The notes: a model not told the origin generated them from the letters alone. 64,000 nucleotides of DNA from Komagataeibacter rhaeticus (GCF_003207855.1 NZ_NKTZ01000001.1:1-64000), one strand, 5' to 3'; counted from the first letter of the stretch, positions 10,179-19,095 are shown. Numbers and translations: made by a program.

Positions 10179-11174
10179 TCAGTCCAGCATGCCGTGCTGA
10201 CGGAACCAGTCTATGGCGTCCTTCACCGCTTCCCGCGCGGGGCGGGGAGCGTAACCCAGTTCACGGATGGCCTTGTCTGACGAGAAGAACATCTTCTTGT
10301 GCGACATGGCCAGCATCTCCCGCGTGACGCGGGGCGCGATGCCGAACGCGCGCGACAGCCATTCACTGGCCACCGCCACGGGCCAGATCACGGCCTGCGG
10401 CAGGCTTATGCGCGGGGGGGCGACACCGGCCAGTTCGGCGGTCATGGCAAACAGGTCGCGCAGCAGGTAGTTCTGGCCGCCCAGGATGTATTTCTCACCA
10501 ATACGCCCGCGCTCCAGCGCCAGGGCGTGGCCCTCGGCCACGTCATCCACATGCACGATGTTGACACCCGTATCGACGTAAGCGGGCATGCGGCCGGCCG
10601 CGCAGTCCAGGATCATCTGCCCCGTGGGGGTGGGCTTGATGTCACGCGGGCCGACGGGGGTGGAGGGATTCACGATCACGGCGGGCAGGGCGCGTTCATG
10701 CACCAGGCGCAGCACTTCCTGCTCGGCACGGTACTTGGAGCGCTTGTAGATACCGATCACGCCATGTTCATGCACCGGCGTTTCCTCATCGGAGACCGTG
10801 CCGTCACCAATCAGGCCCAGCGCCGCAACGGAGGAACAGTAGACAATCCGCTCCACCCCCGCCTTCTGCGCCGCCAGCATCAGCGCGCGGGTCCCTTCCA
10901 CATTGGCCACCATCATCGGCACCGGGTCGGGCACCCACAGCCGGTAGTCCGCCGCGACATGGAACACATAGCGGCAGCCCTTTACCGCCGTATCGAAACT
11001 GCCGGGCGTTGACAGGTCCCCCTCCACCAGTTCGGCGGGAAGATCGCGCAGGTTGGTCAGGTCGCTTCCCTTGCGCACCATGAGCCGGAGCGTATGCCCG
11101 CGCTCGAGCAGGTTACGGGCAACGGCGGAGCCGACAAAACCGGTCGCACCGGTTACAAGGGTTGGGGCAGTCAT
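10179..11174 (-). CDS. hpnA: Hopanoid-associated sugar epimerase HpnA
   Basis: 331-residue NAD-binding extended SDR (NAD-dependent epimerase/dehydratase). It begins with the Rossmann motif VTGATGFVGSAVA and has the catalytic YKRSK (YxxxK) with an upstream CSSVAALG serine segment. Family proteins are tied to hopanoid clusters by position; the exact sugar is unknown. The ATG at 11174 is chosen because the motif starts five residues later, as in relatives; a TTG at 11231 would give a longer product but has no better binding site. First gene of the minus-strand hpn operon, divergent from the HpnL-like gene. Confidence 0.9.
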   Translation of the reverse strand: MTAPTLVTGATGFVGSAVARNLLERGHTLRLMVRKGSDLTNLRDLPAELVEGDLSTPGSFDTAVKGCRYVFHVAADYRLWVPDPVPMMVANVEGTRALMLAAQKAGVERIVYCSSVAALGLIGDGTVSDEETPVHEHGVIGIYKRSKYRAEQEVLRLVHERALPAVIVNPSTPVGPRDIKPTPTGQMILDCAAGRMPAYVDTGVNIVHVDDVAEGHALALERGRIGEKYILGGQNYLLRDLFAMTAELAGVAPPRISLPQAVIWPVAVASEWLSRAFGIAPRVTREMLAMSHKKMFFSSDKAIRELGYAPRPAREAVKDAIDWFRQHGMLD

Positions 11175-11212
11175 GGTCTGAACGATCACTCCGTCAGGGA
11201 CAGAATTCACGA

Positions 11213-11231
11213 TTGCGATACGGACTCGCAA
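11213..11231. promoter_or_regulatory. Inverted repeat in the hpnA/hpnL divergent gap
   Basis: TTGCGA and TCGCAA are exact inverted halves separated by 7 bp, placed about 40 bp upstream of the hpnA start and 136 bp upstream of the HpnL-like gene. A 19-bp dyad in a divergent intergenic region is a plausible operator, but short repeats occur by chance and no regulator is encoded nearby. Confidence 0.3.
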
Positions 11232-11366
11232 CCGGCGGGCGTTCCATTTATCCCGACACCTCCCGGTGGCGCCAGACCTTCCTGTAGTGTAAGTGAGGCA
11301 CGACTGGCCACCGTGGCGTGAATTTCACCCGGTGTTCCCCCGCCAACAGACCAAGACGGAATCTTT

Positions 11367-12449
11367 TTGAGAAAGCTCACCATCCTGCTGGCCATCCTTG
11401 GCCTGGCCCTGCTTACCGGCTGCACCGCGTGGTTCGGGGCGGGTTCGGTCATGAAGGCCATCGTCTCCATCGGGTTCGTCGGGTTCATGGCGACTGTCGT
11501 GGCACAGCTTGCAGTCGATGCAATACTGGGTCTTGCGTGGCACGCGGCTTGCCGGGACATTCCGCTGGTGCAGCTGACGGTCTCGCGCATGATCCGCGAT
11601 GCCGCCGCGTCATGCCTGCCGTTCTCGCAGCTGGGTGGCATGGTGCTGGGCATCCGCGCCACATGCTCGAGCGACCTGTTCGCGGGCAGGAAGGGCCGGC
11701 ATGTGGACGGAGGCGAGGCCGCCTGCGCCAACCTGGTGGACATCACCACCGAGGTGATGGGCCAGATCCTGTTCATCCTGACCGCCGTGCTGTGCCTGGT
11801 CGCCCACCAGCAGTCTAGTCCGTTCGCCCGGCCCGTCATTATCGGTCTGGTGCTGCTCAGCCTGGGAATCGGGGGGTTCATCTACACCCAGCGCCATGGC
11901 GGTGACCTGCTCAAGCGCGTGGGCCGCAAGCTGGGCCACAACATGGCCGCGCAGTGGCAGGATGCCATGCTCAGCAGCGCCGACAGCATACAGGAACGCT
12001 TCGACGCCATATGGTCGCATCCCGGCCGCATCATTCAGGGGGCGGTCCTGCATTATGTGGGCTGGCTGGGCAGTGCGGCCACCATCTGGGTGGCCTACTA
12101 CTTCCTGGGCGCGCATCTGAGCTTCAGCGGTGCCGTTGCGATCGAGGGGGTGGCCTGCGGCATCATGTCCGTCTCCTTCCTGGTACCGGCGGGCCTGGGC
12201 GTGCAGGAAGCGGCCTATATCGCCCTTGGCTCGGCCTTCGGCATCGCGCCCTCGGTCTCGCTGGGGCTGTCACTGCTGCGGCGCGGACGGGAACTGGTCA
12301 TCGGCATTCCCATGCTGCTGCTGTGGCAGGGGATGGAAATGCGTGCCCTGCGCCGCAAGGAAGGCGTTCCGCCGCCCGCCGGGGGCACGACGGCATCCGC
12401 CGCCGCCCCCGTCACGGTGCACGAACCCCACGACCCCACACGCAAGTAA
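11367..12449 (+). CDS. hpnL: HpnL-like membrane protein (lysylphosphatidylglycerol synthase TM family)
   Basis: 360-residue polytopic protein of the UPF0104/LPG-synthase transmembrane family, about eight hydrophobic segments, without the cytosolic aminoacyl-transfer domain. Conserved family stretches seen are a PFSQLGGMVLGIRA loop and a C-terminal VPAGLGVQEAAYIALG. Members located with hopanoid genes are called HpnL; function is not established but lipid handling is likely. Start is TTG, with GACGGA 7 bp upstream, and alignment with the second copy at 25980 supports it. The tail after residue 330 is Pro/Ala-rich and charged. Divergent from hpnA. Confidence 0.8.
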   Translation: MRKLTILLAILGLALLTGCTAWFGAGSVMKAIVSIGFVGFMATVVAQLAVDAILGLAWHAACRDIPLVQLTVSRMIRDAAASCLPFSQLGGMVLGIRATCSSDLFAGRKGRHVDGGEAACANLVDITTEVMGQILFILTAVLCLVAHQQSSPFARPVIIGLVLLSLGIGGFIYTQRHGGDLLKRVGRKLGHNMAAQWQDAMLSSADSIQERFDAIWSHPGRIIQGAVLHYVGWLGSAATIWVAYYFLGAHLSFSGAVAIEGVACGIMSVSFLVPAGLGVQEAAYIALGSAFGIAPSVSLGLSLLRRGRELVIGIPMLLLWQGMEMRALRRKEGVPPPAGGTTASAAAPVTVHEPHDPTRK

Positions 12450-12488
12450 TACCCCCACAAACCCCAAAGCCGGACAGACCCCCGCGCC

Positions 12489-13391
12489 ATGACGGACCAG
12501 CCCAGCCCCCTGTTTGAAACACTGGCGATTATCGGCCCCGGCCTGATCGGCTCCTCCATCCTGCGGCGCGCAATGGAAGACCGGCGCATCGCGCGCAGGC
12601 TGGTGGCATGCGACATCAGTCCCGCAGTGCGCGCCCGCGTGGCCGAACTGTGCATTGCCGATGCCGTCGAGGCCGATCCCGCCACGGCGGCGCGTGGGGC
12701 GGACTGCGTGATCATATGCGTGCCGGTGGGTGCCATAGCCATGGTGGCGGCGCAGGTCATGCCCGTCATGAAAAAGGGCGCGATCCTGAGCGAGGTGGGA
12801 TCGGTCAAGATCACGGTCATGGAGGCCATGCAGCCGCTGCTGGCGCAGTATCCCGATATTGCCTTCGTGCCGGCGCACCCCATGGCGGGCACGGAATTCT
12901 CCGGCCCCGATGCCGGTTTCGCCACCCTGTTCGAGGACAGGTGGTGCCTGCTTACCCCCCCCGCCGGCACGCCAGACACCGCGATCGCGCGCATCACCAC
13001 GCTGTGGGAGATGATGGGGGCCCGCGTGCGTGACATGACCGTGGAACACCACGACCGGGTCTGTGCGATTGTCAGCCACCTGCCGCACCTGCTGGCCTTC
13101 ACCATATGCGGCACGGCCGATGACCTGGCGGATGAAACCCGGTCGGAAGTGCTGGACTTCGCGGCATCGGGCTTCCGGGACTTCACGCGCATCGCGGCGT
13201 CGGACCCCACCATGTGGCGCGACATCTTCCTCAACAACCGCGCGGCCCTGCTGGACATGCTTGACCGCTTCATTGCAGATGCGCAGGCCATGGGCGATGC
13301 CATCCGCACCGGTAATGAAGACGTGATCGTCAGCCGCATCCAGCGCGGCCGCGCCATCCGGCGCAGCCTGATCGAGAACCGTCAGGCATGA
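12489..13391 (+). CDS. tyrC: Prephenate/arogenate dehydrogenase
   Basis: 300-residue NAD(P)-dependent TyrA-type enzyme of tyrosine synthesis, oxidatively decarboxylating prephenate or arogenate. The Rossmann motif IIGPGLIGSSI opens the protein, and HPMAGTEFSGPDAG is the substrate-binding loop of the family; the C-terminal helical dimerisation half is complete. No chorismate mutase or ACT domain is attached. It follows the HpnL-like gene by 39 bp on the same strand, so the two may share a transcript despite unrelated roles. Substrate choice cannot be told from the sequence. Confidence 0.88.
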   Translation: MTDQPSPLFETLAIIGPGLIGSSILRRAMEDRRIARRLVACDISPAVRARVAELCIADAVEADPATAARGADCVIICVPVGAIAMVAAQVMPVMKKGAILSEVGSVKITVMEAMQPLLAQYPDIAFVPAHPMAGTEFSGPDAGFATLFEDRWCLLTPPAGTPDTAIARITTLWEMMGARVRDMTVEHHDRVCAIVSHLPHLLAFTICGTADDLADETRSEVLDFAASGFRDFTRIAASDPTMWRDIFLNNRAALLDMLDRFIADAQAMGDAIRTGNEDVIVSRIQRGRAIRRSLIENRQA

Positions 13392-13397
13392 AAACAG

Positions 13398-13479
13398 AAA
13401 AGTTTCTGGTAAAGCTTTTTCCCAAAAAGCTTTGAAGAATGCCGCCTTTTTGAAAAAAGGCGGCACCCAGAAACTTTTA
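13398..13479. repeat. Intergenic two-hairpin repeat, copy 2
   Basis: Opposite orientation to copy 1. Outer arms AAAGTTTCTGG and CCAGAAACTTT pair perfectly over 11 bp and enclose AAAGCTTTTT/AAAAAGCTTT and GCCGCCTTTTT/AAAAAGGCGGC hairpins. It lies between the convergent 3' ends of tyrC and pyk, starting 7 bp past the tyrC stop. Confidence 0.9.
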
Positions 13480-13499
13480 TTCCTTACTGTCTGATTACT

Positions 13500-14939
13500 T
13501 TAGGTGATGGTTGCAATCCGTAGCGTGTTGGTACTGCCCGCCACCCCAAAGGGCAGGCCCGCCACAATCACCACCGCATCGCCCACGCCACCGTAGCCAT
13601 CCGCCTTGATGATGGACAATGCCTGGTCCACGACACTTTCAATGGTATGCACCGGCGTTTCCTGCCCCACCGAGACCGCCTGCACCCCCCACGCCACCGC
13701 CAGCCTGCGGGCCACGTCATCGCTGGGCGCAAGGCCGATGATGGTGCAGGCCGGCCGCTCACGCGCAATGCGCAGCGCGGTGCGGCCCGACAGCGTGAAG
13801 GCGGCGACGGCGGCCACATCCACCGTGGCCACGATCTGGCGCGCGGCGGCGGCAATGGCACCGGCCACGTTGTGGTCCGCCTCGGGGCTGGACGCCTCAA
13901 GCTGGCAGCGCCAGACCTCGTCCTCCTCCACCCGGCGCACGATGCGGTCCATGATCGCCACCGCCTCACGCGGGTAGGCGCCCACCGCCGTCTCGGCCGA
14001 GAGCATGACCGCATCCGCGCCGTCGAACACCGCCGTCGCCACGTCCGATGCCTCGGCACGGGTGGGAGTGGGGGCGTGGACCATGCTTTCCAGCATCTGG
14101 GTCGCCACCACCACCGGGCGGCCCAGCCTGCGGGCCACGCGGATGATGCGCTTCTGCGCCAGCGGCACCAGTTCGGGCGGCAGTTCCACGCCCAGGTCGC
14201 CACGCGCCACCATGACCGCATCCGACAGGGCGACAATCTCTTCCAGATTGTCCATCGCCTGCGGTTTTTCCAGCTTGGTCATGATCCATGCCCGCCCGTC
14301 GGCCAGCCGGCGGGCCTCACGCACGTCCTCGGGGCGCTGGACGAAGGACAGGCCGACATATTCGATGCCCAGATCCAGCGCGAAGGCCATGTCCGCGCGG
14401 TCCTTGTCCGTCAGGGCGGGAATGGGCAGCACCACGTCGGGCACGTTCACGCCCTTGTGGTCCGACAGCACGCCACCCAGCGTCACCTCCGTCAGCAGGA
14501 AATCGGGGCCGCGTTCGCACACCTTCAGCGCCAGCCGGCCATCATCCAGCAGCAGGGTGCTGCCTTCCTCCGCTGCCGCAAGGATTTCACGATGCGGCAG
14601 GCAGACCCGTGTCTCGTTTCCCGGTGCGGGATCAAGGTCCAGACGGAAACGCGCGCCCGGTGTCAGCTGCACGCGCCCGTTGGCAAACGTGCCCACCCGC
14701 AGCTTGGGGCCCTGCACATCGGCCAGAATGCCCAGCGGGCGGCCCAGCTCGGCCTCCACATCGCGGATCACGCCATGACGGGCGGCATGGTCCCCATGCG
14801 TGCCATGGGAGAAGTTGAGCCGGAACACATCCACCCCCGCCACCGCCAGCGCGCGGATGGTCGCATGATCGGACGTGGCCGGGCCAAGCGTCGAGACGAT
14901 CTTGGTCCGGCGCATGGCACGATAGGGTGTATCCGGCAT
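13500..14939 (-). CDS. pyk: Pyruvate kinase
   Basis: 479-residue glycolytic enzyme that transfers phosphate from phosphoenolpyruvate to ADP. Motifs: KIVSTLGPAT at the start, RLNFSHG, the active-site segment LEKPQAMDNLEEIV, MVARGDLGVELP and the K/Mg region AETAVGAYP. Full family length with a C-terminal regulatory domain. The ATG at 14939 has GGGAGA 6 bp upstream; the longer frame is unsupported. It follows the SH3-domain gene by 32 bp on the same strand. Confidence 0.96.
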   Translation of the reverse strand: MPDTPYRAMRRTKIVSTLGPATSDHATIRALAVAGVDVFRLNFSHGTHGDHAARHGVIRDVEAELGRPLGILADVQGPKLRVGTFANGRVQLTPGARFRLDLDPAPGNETRVCLPHREILAAAEEGSTLLLDDGRLALKVCERGPDFLLTEVTLGGVLSDHKGVNVPDVVLPIPALTDKDRADMAFALDLGIEYVGLSFVQRPEDVREARRLADGRAWIMTKLEKPQAMDNLEEIVALSDAVMVARGDLGVELPPELVPLAQKRIIRVARRLGRPVVVATQMLESMVHAPTPTRAEASDVATAVFDGADAVMLSAETAVGAYPREAVAIMDRIVRRVEEDEVWRCQLEASSPEADHNVAGAIAAAARQIVATVDVAAVAAFTLSGRTALRIARERPACTIIGLAPSDDVARRLAVAWGVQAVSVGQETPVHTIESVVDQALSIIKADGYGGVGDAVVIVAGLPFGVAGSTNTLRIATIT

Positions 14940-14971
14940 GTCTTTCTCCCGTCTGTTCCTGTCCTGGTGCC

Positions 14972-15943
14972 TCAGGAAGGTGCGATCACCTCCTGCGGCA
15001 GTAATCCCCACATGGCGCTGCGTTCCAGCCAGCCGCTGTACTGCTTGACCGAAACCTTGCACCATGGCGTACCCGCCGCGCACTGGCGGATCGTCCCCAC
15101 CACGCCCGGCCGCAGCACGGCCACGGGTGCGGATGTGGTGGCGGCATCCGCACGCAGCATGACCGCCCCCTTGACGCCCGCGGCCTCCGCCACATCGGCC
15201 ACATGCCCGACAATCCGGGTATCGGCCCGGCCGATCACGTCGGTTTCCTTGGCACTTGGCTGGTCGGCCTGCTGGGCGTCACCCTGCGGCGGAAGTCCCG
15301 GTATGACAAACGTGCGGGTTCCCACCAGGGTTGCCTGATGGACCCAGCCCTTCTGCCCGTCCGAATCCTCCACCAGCCGCCAGACATCGAATTCACGCTC
15401 GATTTTTACCGGCAGGCCACGGCGGTGGTACACCCAGTCAATCGGGTAGCGCTGGCCCGGCCCGGTGCGCAGGTTGACCTCATCGGCGCGGAAGGCGGCA
15501 AAACGCGGCAGCGGCAGCCCGGTCACGCTTCCCTTGGTATTATCAACCGGGACGGGCGGCGGGGCCTCCACTGCGGGCGGGCGGGCGGATGCGGGCTGTG
15601 TGGCGGCTGTCGCGGCCACGCCCGCACCGGCCGCTACGCCCGCTGCTGCCGCCGCATGGTGGTGATGCGCCGCGGCGGCGGGCTTCGCCTTCTCCTTGCC
15701 TGCATGCACATGGGCATGGCCCAGGCTGCTTCTGGCCGTGGTGGCACCATGCGTGGCCTTGTCGTGCTCAGCCGCATGGCGGGCGTGATGATGCGTCGCC
15801 TGCGACGCCGCATGGGCCATGCCGCCGCCCGCCAGCAGTGCCATCGCACCGGCAGCCAGAAACAACGACCCGCGCCGGGCGGGAATGCGGGACGGCACAC
15901 CGGCCGGTCGCGCAAGGGGTTCATGCCGCATGCACTGCGCCAT
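14972..15943 (-). CDS. Secreted SH3-domain protein with His/Ala-rich linker
   Basis: About 323 residues. An Arg-containing N-terminus and hydrophobic run ending GGGMAHA (near residue 45) look like a signal peptide. Then comes a low-complexity linker rich in His and Ala, including a run of four His, that could bind metal. After residue 140 there is a bacterial SH3-like domain (RADEVNLRTGPGQRYPIDWV, later DGQKGWVH), and a second SH3-like copy from about residue 235. Such domains usually bind cell-wall peptides. The start is uncertain: ATG at 15943 is chosen with AAGGA 12 bp before it, while a TTG lies 12 bp further upstream. It lies between the dsrE-like gene and pyk. Confidence 0.75.
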   Translation of the reverse strand: MAQCMRHEPLARPAGVPSRIPARRGSLFLAAGAMALLAGGGMAHAASQATHHHARHAAEHDKATHGATTARSSLGHAHVHAGKEKAKPAAAAHHHHAAAAAGVAAGAGVAATAATQPASARPPAVEAPPPVPVDNTKGSVTGLPLPRFAAFRADEVNLRTGPGQRYPIDWVYHRRGLPVKIEREFDVWRLVEDSDGQKGWVHQATLVGTRTFVIPGLPPQGDAQQADQPSAKETDVIGRADTRIVGHVADVAEAAGVKGAVMLRADAATTSAPVAVLRPGVVGTIRQCAAGTPWCKVSVKQYSGWLERSAMWGLLPQEVIAPS

Positions 15944-15958
15944 CGTGTTCTTCAATCC

Positions 15959-16351
15959 TTACAGGGTTATGATCTGCCGCCCCCGGGCAGCTTCGAGAAA
16001 GGTGGGAATACCCGCCACCCGCACGCCATCCAGCAGCAGGTCGGGCGCAAGGTCGCACAGCCGGAGGGCCGCATCACAGACCATGAGGGTCGCGTCCAGT
16101 TCCATGACCGCCTCGCGCAGCGTATCCATGCCCGCGACACCGCGCGCGCGCACCAGTGCATCATCACCCGCATCATGCAGCCCACTCCAGTCACGCGCCA
16201 GCGCATGCACGCCCCGCCCGGCGGCAAACACGATGACCGGCCGCCCGATGGCCAGGGCCCCCGCCGCCACGACAAAGGCGTAATGCGCCCGCGCATAGGC
16301 CCCGTCATACAGCAGGATGGCCAGCGCGCCATCGGCAGGGTCCATGGTCAT
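15959..16351 (-). CDS. DsrE-family protein
   Basis: 130-residue protein with a DsrE/F-like fold pattern: an ILLYDGAYARAHYAFVVA opening, a strand PVIVFAAGRGV, and a LMVCDAALRL stretch holding the only cysteine, at a position where DsrE-type sulfur carriers keep their reactive Cys. The ATG at 16351 overlaps the stop of the adenylyltransferase gene by 4 nt (ATGA), so the two are probably made together. That pairing suggests sulfur relay or cofactor thiolation. A longer reading frame upstream is only a shadow of the neighbour gene. Confidence 0.75.
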   Translation of the reverse strand: MTMDPADGALAILLYDGAYARAHYAFVVAAGALAIGRPVIVFAAGRGVHALARDWSGLHDAGDDALVRARGVAGMDTLREAVMELDATLMVCDAALRLCDLAPDLLLDGVRVAGIPTFLEAARGRQIITL

Positions 16352-17172
16352 GACGCGACCCCCGCGGGCACCCGGCAGCCGGCCTGTGCCGGTGCCTGAT
16401 GGGCTGACAGGTCGTGGATGGCGGGATGCGCGCCACACAGCGCGCAGTCGGGATCGGATGGCAGGGCAATGGTGTGAAAGCGCATGGCCAGCGCGTCCCA
16501 TACCAGCAGGCGGCCGGCAAGACTTTCGCCAATGCCCAGGATTTCCTTCAGCGCCTCGGTCGCCTGCAGGGTGCCCATCACGCCGGTCACCGCACCGAAT
16601 ACCCCGGCTTCGGCGCAGGATGGCACGGTGCCCGCGGGCGGGGCCTCGGGATACAGGCAGCGATAGCACGGGCCGCCGGGACGGAAGGTGGAAAGCTGCC
16701 CCTCGAAGCGCAGCACGGCGGCGGAGACAAGGGTGCGCCGTTCCAGCGCGCAGGCATCGGCCACAAGATAGCGGGTGGCGAAATTGTCGGAGCCATCGCA
16801 CACCAGGTCGTATCCGCGTACCAGCGCGCGGGCGTTTTCCGCCCCAAGCCGGGTGTTATGACAATCAACCCGCGTACCGGGGTTGAGCGCGCGCAGGGCG
16901 GTGGCCGCCGACTCGACCTTGGGCTGGCCGATCCGGTCGGTTGCATGCGCGATCTGGCGCTGCAGGTTGGACAGGTCCACCACGTCGTCATCCACCAGCC
17001 CGATCCGGCCCACCCCCGCCGCAGCCAGGTAAAGGGCGACGGGCGAGCCAAGCCCCCCCGCGCCAACAACAAGGATACTGGCGTCTTTCAGGGCCTGCTG
17101 CCCCGTGCCGCCCACTTCGGGCAGCAGGATGTGGCGCGCGTAGCGCTGGATCTCTTCTTCGGAAAAATTCAC
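16348..17172 (-). CDS. moeB: MoeB/ThiF-family sulfur-carrier adenylyltransferase
   Basis: 274-residue E1-like enzyme that adenylates the C-terminal glycine of a ubiquitin-like sulfur carrier (MoaD, ThiS or similar). Seen: YARHILLPEVGG at the N-terminus, the nucleotide loop GAGGLGSPVALYLAAAG, NLQRQIAH, the zinc pairs CYRC and CALC, and the region VPSCAEAGVFGAV. GTG at 17172 is selected because AGGAGG sits 5 bp before it. MoeB and ThiF cannot be separated without context, and no carrier gene is nearby. It is followed by the overlapping dsrE-like gene. Confidence 0.85.
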   Translation of the reverse strand: MNFSEEEIQRYARHILLPEVGGTGQQALKDASILVVGAGGLGSPVALYLAAAGVGRIGLVDDDVVDLSNLQRQIAHATDRIGQPKVESAATALRALNPGTRVDCHNTRLGAENARALVRGYDLVCDGSDNFATRYLVADACALERRTLVSAAVLRFEGQLSTFRPGGPCYRCLYPEAPPAGTVPSCAEAGVFGAVTGVMGTLQATEALKEILGIGESLAGRLLVWDALAMRFHTIALPSDPDCALCGAHPAIHDLSAHQAPAQAGCRVPAGVAS

Positions 17173-17255
17173 CCTGTCCTCCTGCCCGGACCCGGTTGCC
17201 CATACGGGGCGGATACACTGTGCCACCGCGGGGGTGCAGCGGGAAGCAACAGGCC

Positions 17256-17265
17256 CGTGATCACG
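17256..17265. promoter_or_regulatory. 10-bp palindrome in moeB/DUF2939 divergent gap
   Basis: CGTGATCACG is a perfect palindrome about 85 bp upstream of the moeB start, followed 5 bp later by a second half-site CGTGAT. It could be an operator in the divergent intergenic region; the evidence is only the symmetry. Confidence 0.25.
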
Positions 17266-17370
17266 ATTACGTGATAATTTCCCACCTCAATCATGAAACC
17301 AATGCATGCCGGATATGTTTCCAGTATAGTCTGTCACAAGCATGAAGCCTGTTGGGGGGAGTATAAATCA

Positions 17371-17997
17371 ATGTCTTATCTTTCCCGCATGGAAATTCCC
17401 GCCGGCCTTTCGGCACTGCGCCGCCAGCAGGCGCGCTGGGTCTGCGCGGGCACTCTGGCCGCCGCCAGCACGCTTTACATGGCCTCCCCCTTCTTCACGC
17501 TCTGGTCCATCACCTCCGCCATCCGCAGCCATGACATGGGCAGCCTGAACACCTGCCTGAAATGGGAATCGGTACGCAGCGGACTGAAGAACCAGGTGGT
17601 GGACAGCCTGATCGGCCCGCCCCACGCCGATGACGAACTGCCGGAATTCGGCGCGTCCTTTGCGTCATCCGCCGTCTCCAACGCCATTGATGAGGAAGTG
17701 CGCCCCGACCGGCTTGGCGTACTGGTGGACCACCTGATGCCACCCGCCGCACAGAGCGGCACGCATCAGGGCCTATATGGCATGCTGCGCGGCGTGCACA
17801 TGCACTTCACCCATCCGGGTGTGTTCGAGGCGAGCATGCTCGTGCCCGGGCATGAAAATGAAACCCCGCTGCGGCTGCAGATGCGTATCCACGCCTTCCA
17901 GTGGAAAATCCATCATATCGACCTGCCCGCACCCCGCCCCCATCCCCTGATCGAGGCATCGGCGGGTCCCCTGCCGCAGCCGGTCACCCAGCCCTAG
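17371..17997 (+). CDS. DUF2939 family protein
   Basis: 208-residue protein with one membrane segment near residues 27-47 followed by the DUF2939 pattern: a SITSAIRSHDMGSLNTCLKW helix, WESVRSGLKNQV and later polar strands. Family function is unknown; it is probably anchored with its bulk in the periplasm. The ATG at 17371 follows a GGGGGGAG run by 9 bp. Divergent from moeB and convergent with the DUF3126 gene. Confidence 0.75.
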   Translation: MSYLSRMEIPAGLSALRRQQARWVCAGTLAAASTLYMASPFFTLWSITSAIRSHDMGSLNTCLKWESVRSGLKNQVVDSLIGPPHADDELPEFGASFASSAVSNAIDEEVRPDRLGVLVDHLMPPAAQSGTHQGLYGMLRGVHMHFTHPGVFEASMLVPGHENETPLRLQMRIHAFQWKIHHIDLPAPRPHPLIEASAGPLPQPVTQP

Positions 17998-18043
17998 GGG
18001 CCGGGAAGGGTGGGCCTACCCGCCCCCGCGACTACGCGGCCGG

Positions 18044-18262
18044 TCATTTCGGGGCAGGCAGGTCTTCTTCAAGAACGGTCATGTGGACGGCGTAGGACAC
18101 TTCGCCCTCATCCTCGTCACGATGGATGGTACCCACCACCTCACCATTGACGGCCAGCTCGACAGACAGCCCGGCCCGCGGGGGCGCATTGACCGTAAGC
18201 CCCGGCGAACCCAGCAGGCGACGCAGGCAGATCTGAAGGCGCGAAATTTCGGAAGAGGACAT
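18044..18262 (-). CDS. DUF3126 family protein
   Basis: Small 72-residue protein of a family found in alphaproteobacteria: SSSEISRLQICLRRLLGSPG at the N-terminus, a GEVVGTIHRDEDEGEVSY acidic turn, and a short strand HMTVLEEDL at the end. Function unknown. Start set at 18262 by family length; ATG at 18271 is equally open. It converges on the DUF2939 gene with 46 bp between them. Confidence 0.75.
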   Translation of the reverse strand: MSSSEISRLQICLRRLLGSPGLTVNAPPRAGLSVELAVNGEVVGTIHRDEDEGEVSYAVHMTVLEEDLPAPK

Positions 18263-18537
18263 GGCACTCATGAAACGTCTGTTCTCCACAATGGCAGGAC
18301 CCGCCAGAAATATGATCAGGGCCGGATATGGCCCCCTGGTCAACGCGCGTGGCCGGTCCGGTCAGGATCGCGCGGCTGCCCCGTCCGTTACCGGGCATCG
18401 CCGCAGGCTATAGGGACATGTCGGCACACCTGCAACCGCGTGCCCATCATTTTCCCCACCCGCGCCGTGGCAATGCCACGATTCCCCCCTCTGGTTGATC
18501 ATACCGCAACACCAGCACGAAAGGAGAATTAAAGACC

Positions 18538-19095
18538 ATGCGCCTCCAATCCTTTCCCCGGCTGATGCTGCTTGTCGCCCTGCTTGCACCCCCCGTCGGG
18601 CTGACAGCACTTGCAGCCAGCCTGCCCCCCGCCGGCGCCCCCACCGAAGCCAGCCTGGGGCTGAGCGCGCGCAACCTTGCCCGCCAGATCCATGAAGATG
18701 GCGCCGAGGCCACGGCCCGCGCGCTGGATGCCCACAGGTCCTGGCCCCAGCTGCGCCGGGCGGTGGCGGCGGGGTGGGACGGGTGGATCGCACTGGTGCC
18801 CGACCTGATCACCCATGTGGATGACCCGACCGCCAGCCGCCTGCGCACGGCCCTGCGTCAGGCCCTGCCACGCAACCCGCATGCCGTGCTGTCGGTCATT
18901 GATCCCGGTAACGGGCCGCTGCTGGGCGCGGGTGCCCTGTGCACGCCCCATGGCATGTCCGCGCGCTGGCGCACGAACAGCATCCGCGCCATCAGCGCGG
19001 TGCACGACATCCATCTGGCCCACCAGTCGGCCGACTGCCTGGCCGCCCTTGCCCCCGCCAGCGGAACTACTGGAAAGGCAGATAGCGGAACGTGA
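18538..19095 (+). CDS. Secreted protein of unknown function
   Basis: 185 residues with a clear signal peptide (basic start, hydrophobic core, cleavage near LTALA-A at residues 23-28). The mature part is rich in Ala, Arg and Trp with two Cys near the C-terminus (CTPHG and DCLA), which could form one disulfide. I recognise no family. AAGGAG lies 11 bp before the ATG. The last 29 bp overlap the 3' end of the porin gene on the opposite strand. Confidence 0.7.
   Translation: MRLQSFPRLMLLVALLAPPVGLTALAASLPPAGAPTEASLGLSARNLARQIHEDGAEATARALDAHRSWPQLRRAVAAGWDGWIALVPDLITHVDDPTASRLRTALRQALPRNPHAVLSVIDPGNGPLLGAGALCTPHGMSARWRTNSIRAISAVHDIHLAHQSADCLAALAPASGTTGKADSGT

Noticed and set aside
11367-11430. Lipobox-like LLTGC at the start of the first HpnL-like protein
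   Set aside because: The segment is the first membrane helix of a polytopic protein; the second copy lacks the Cys, so lipidation is unlikely.
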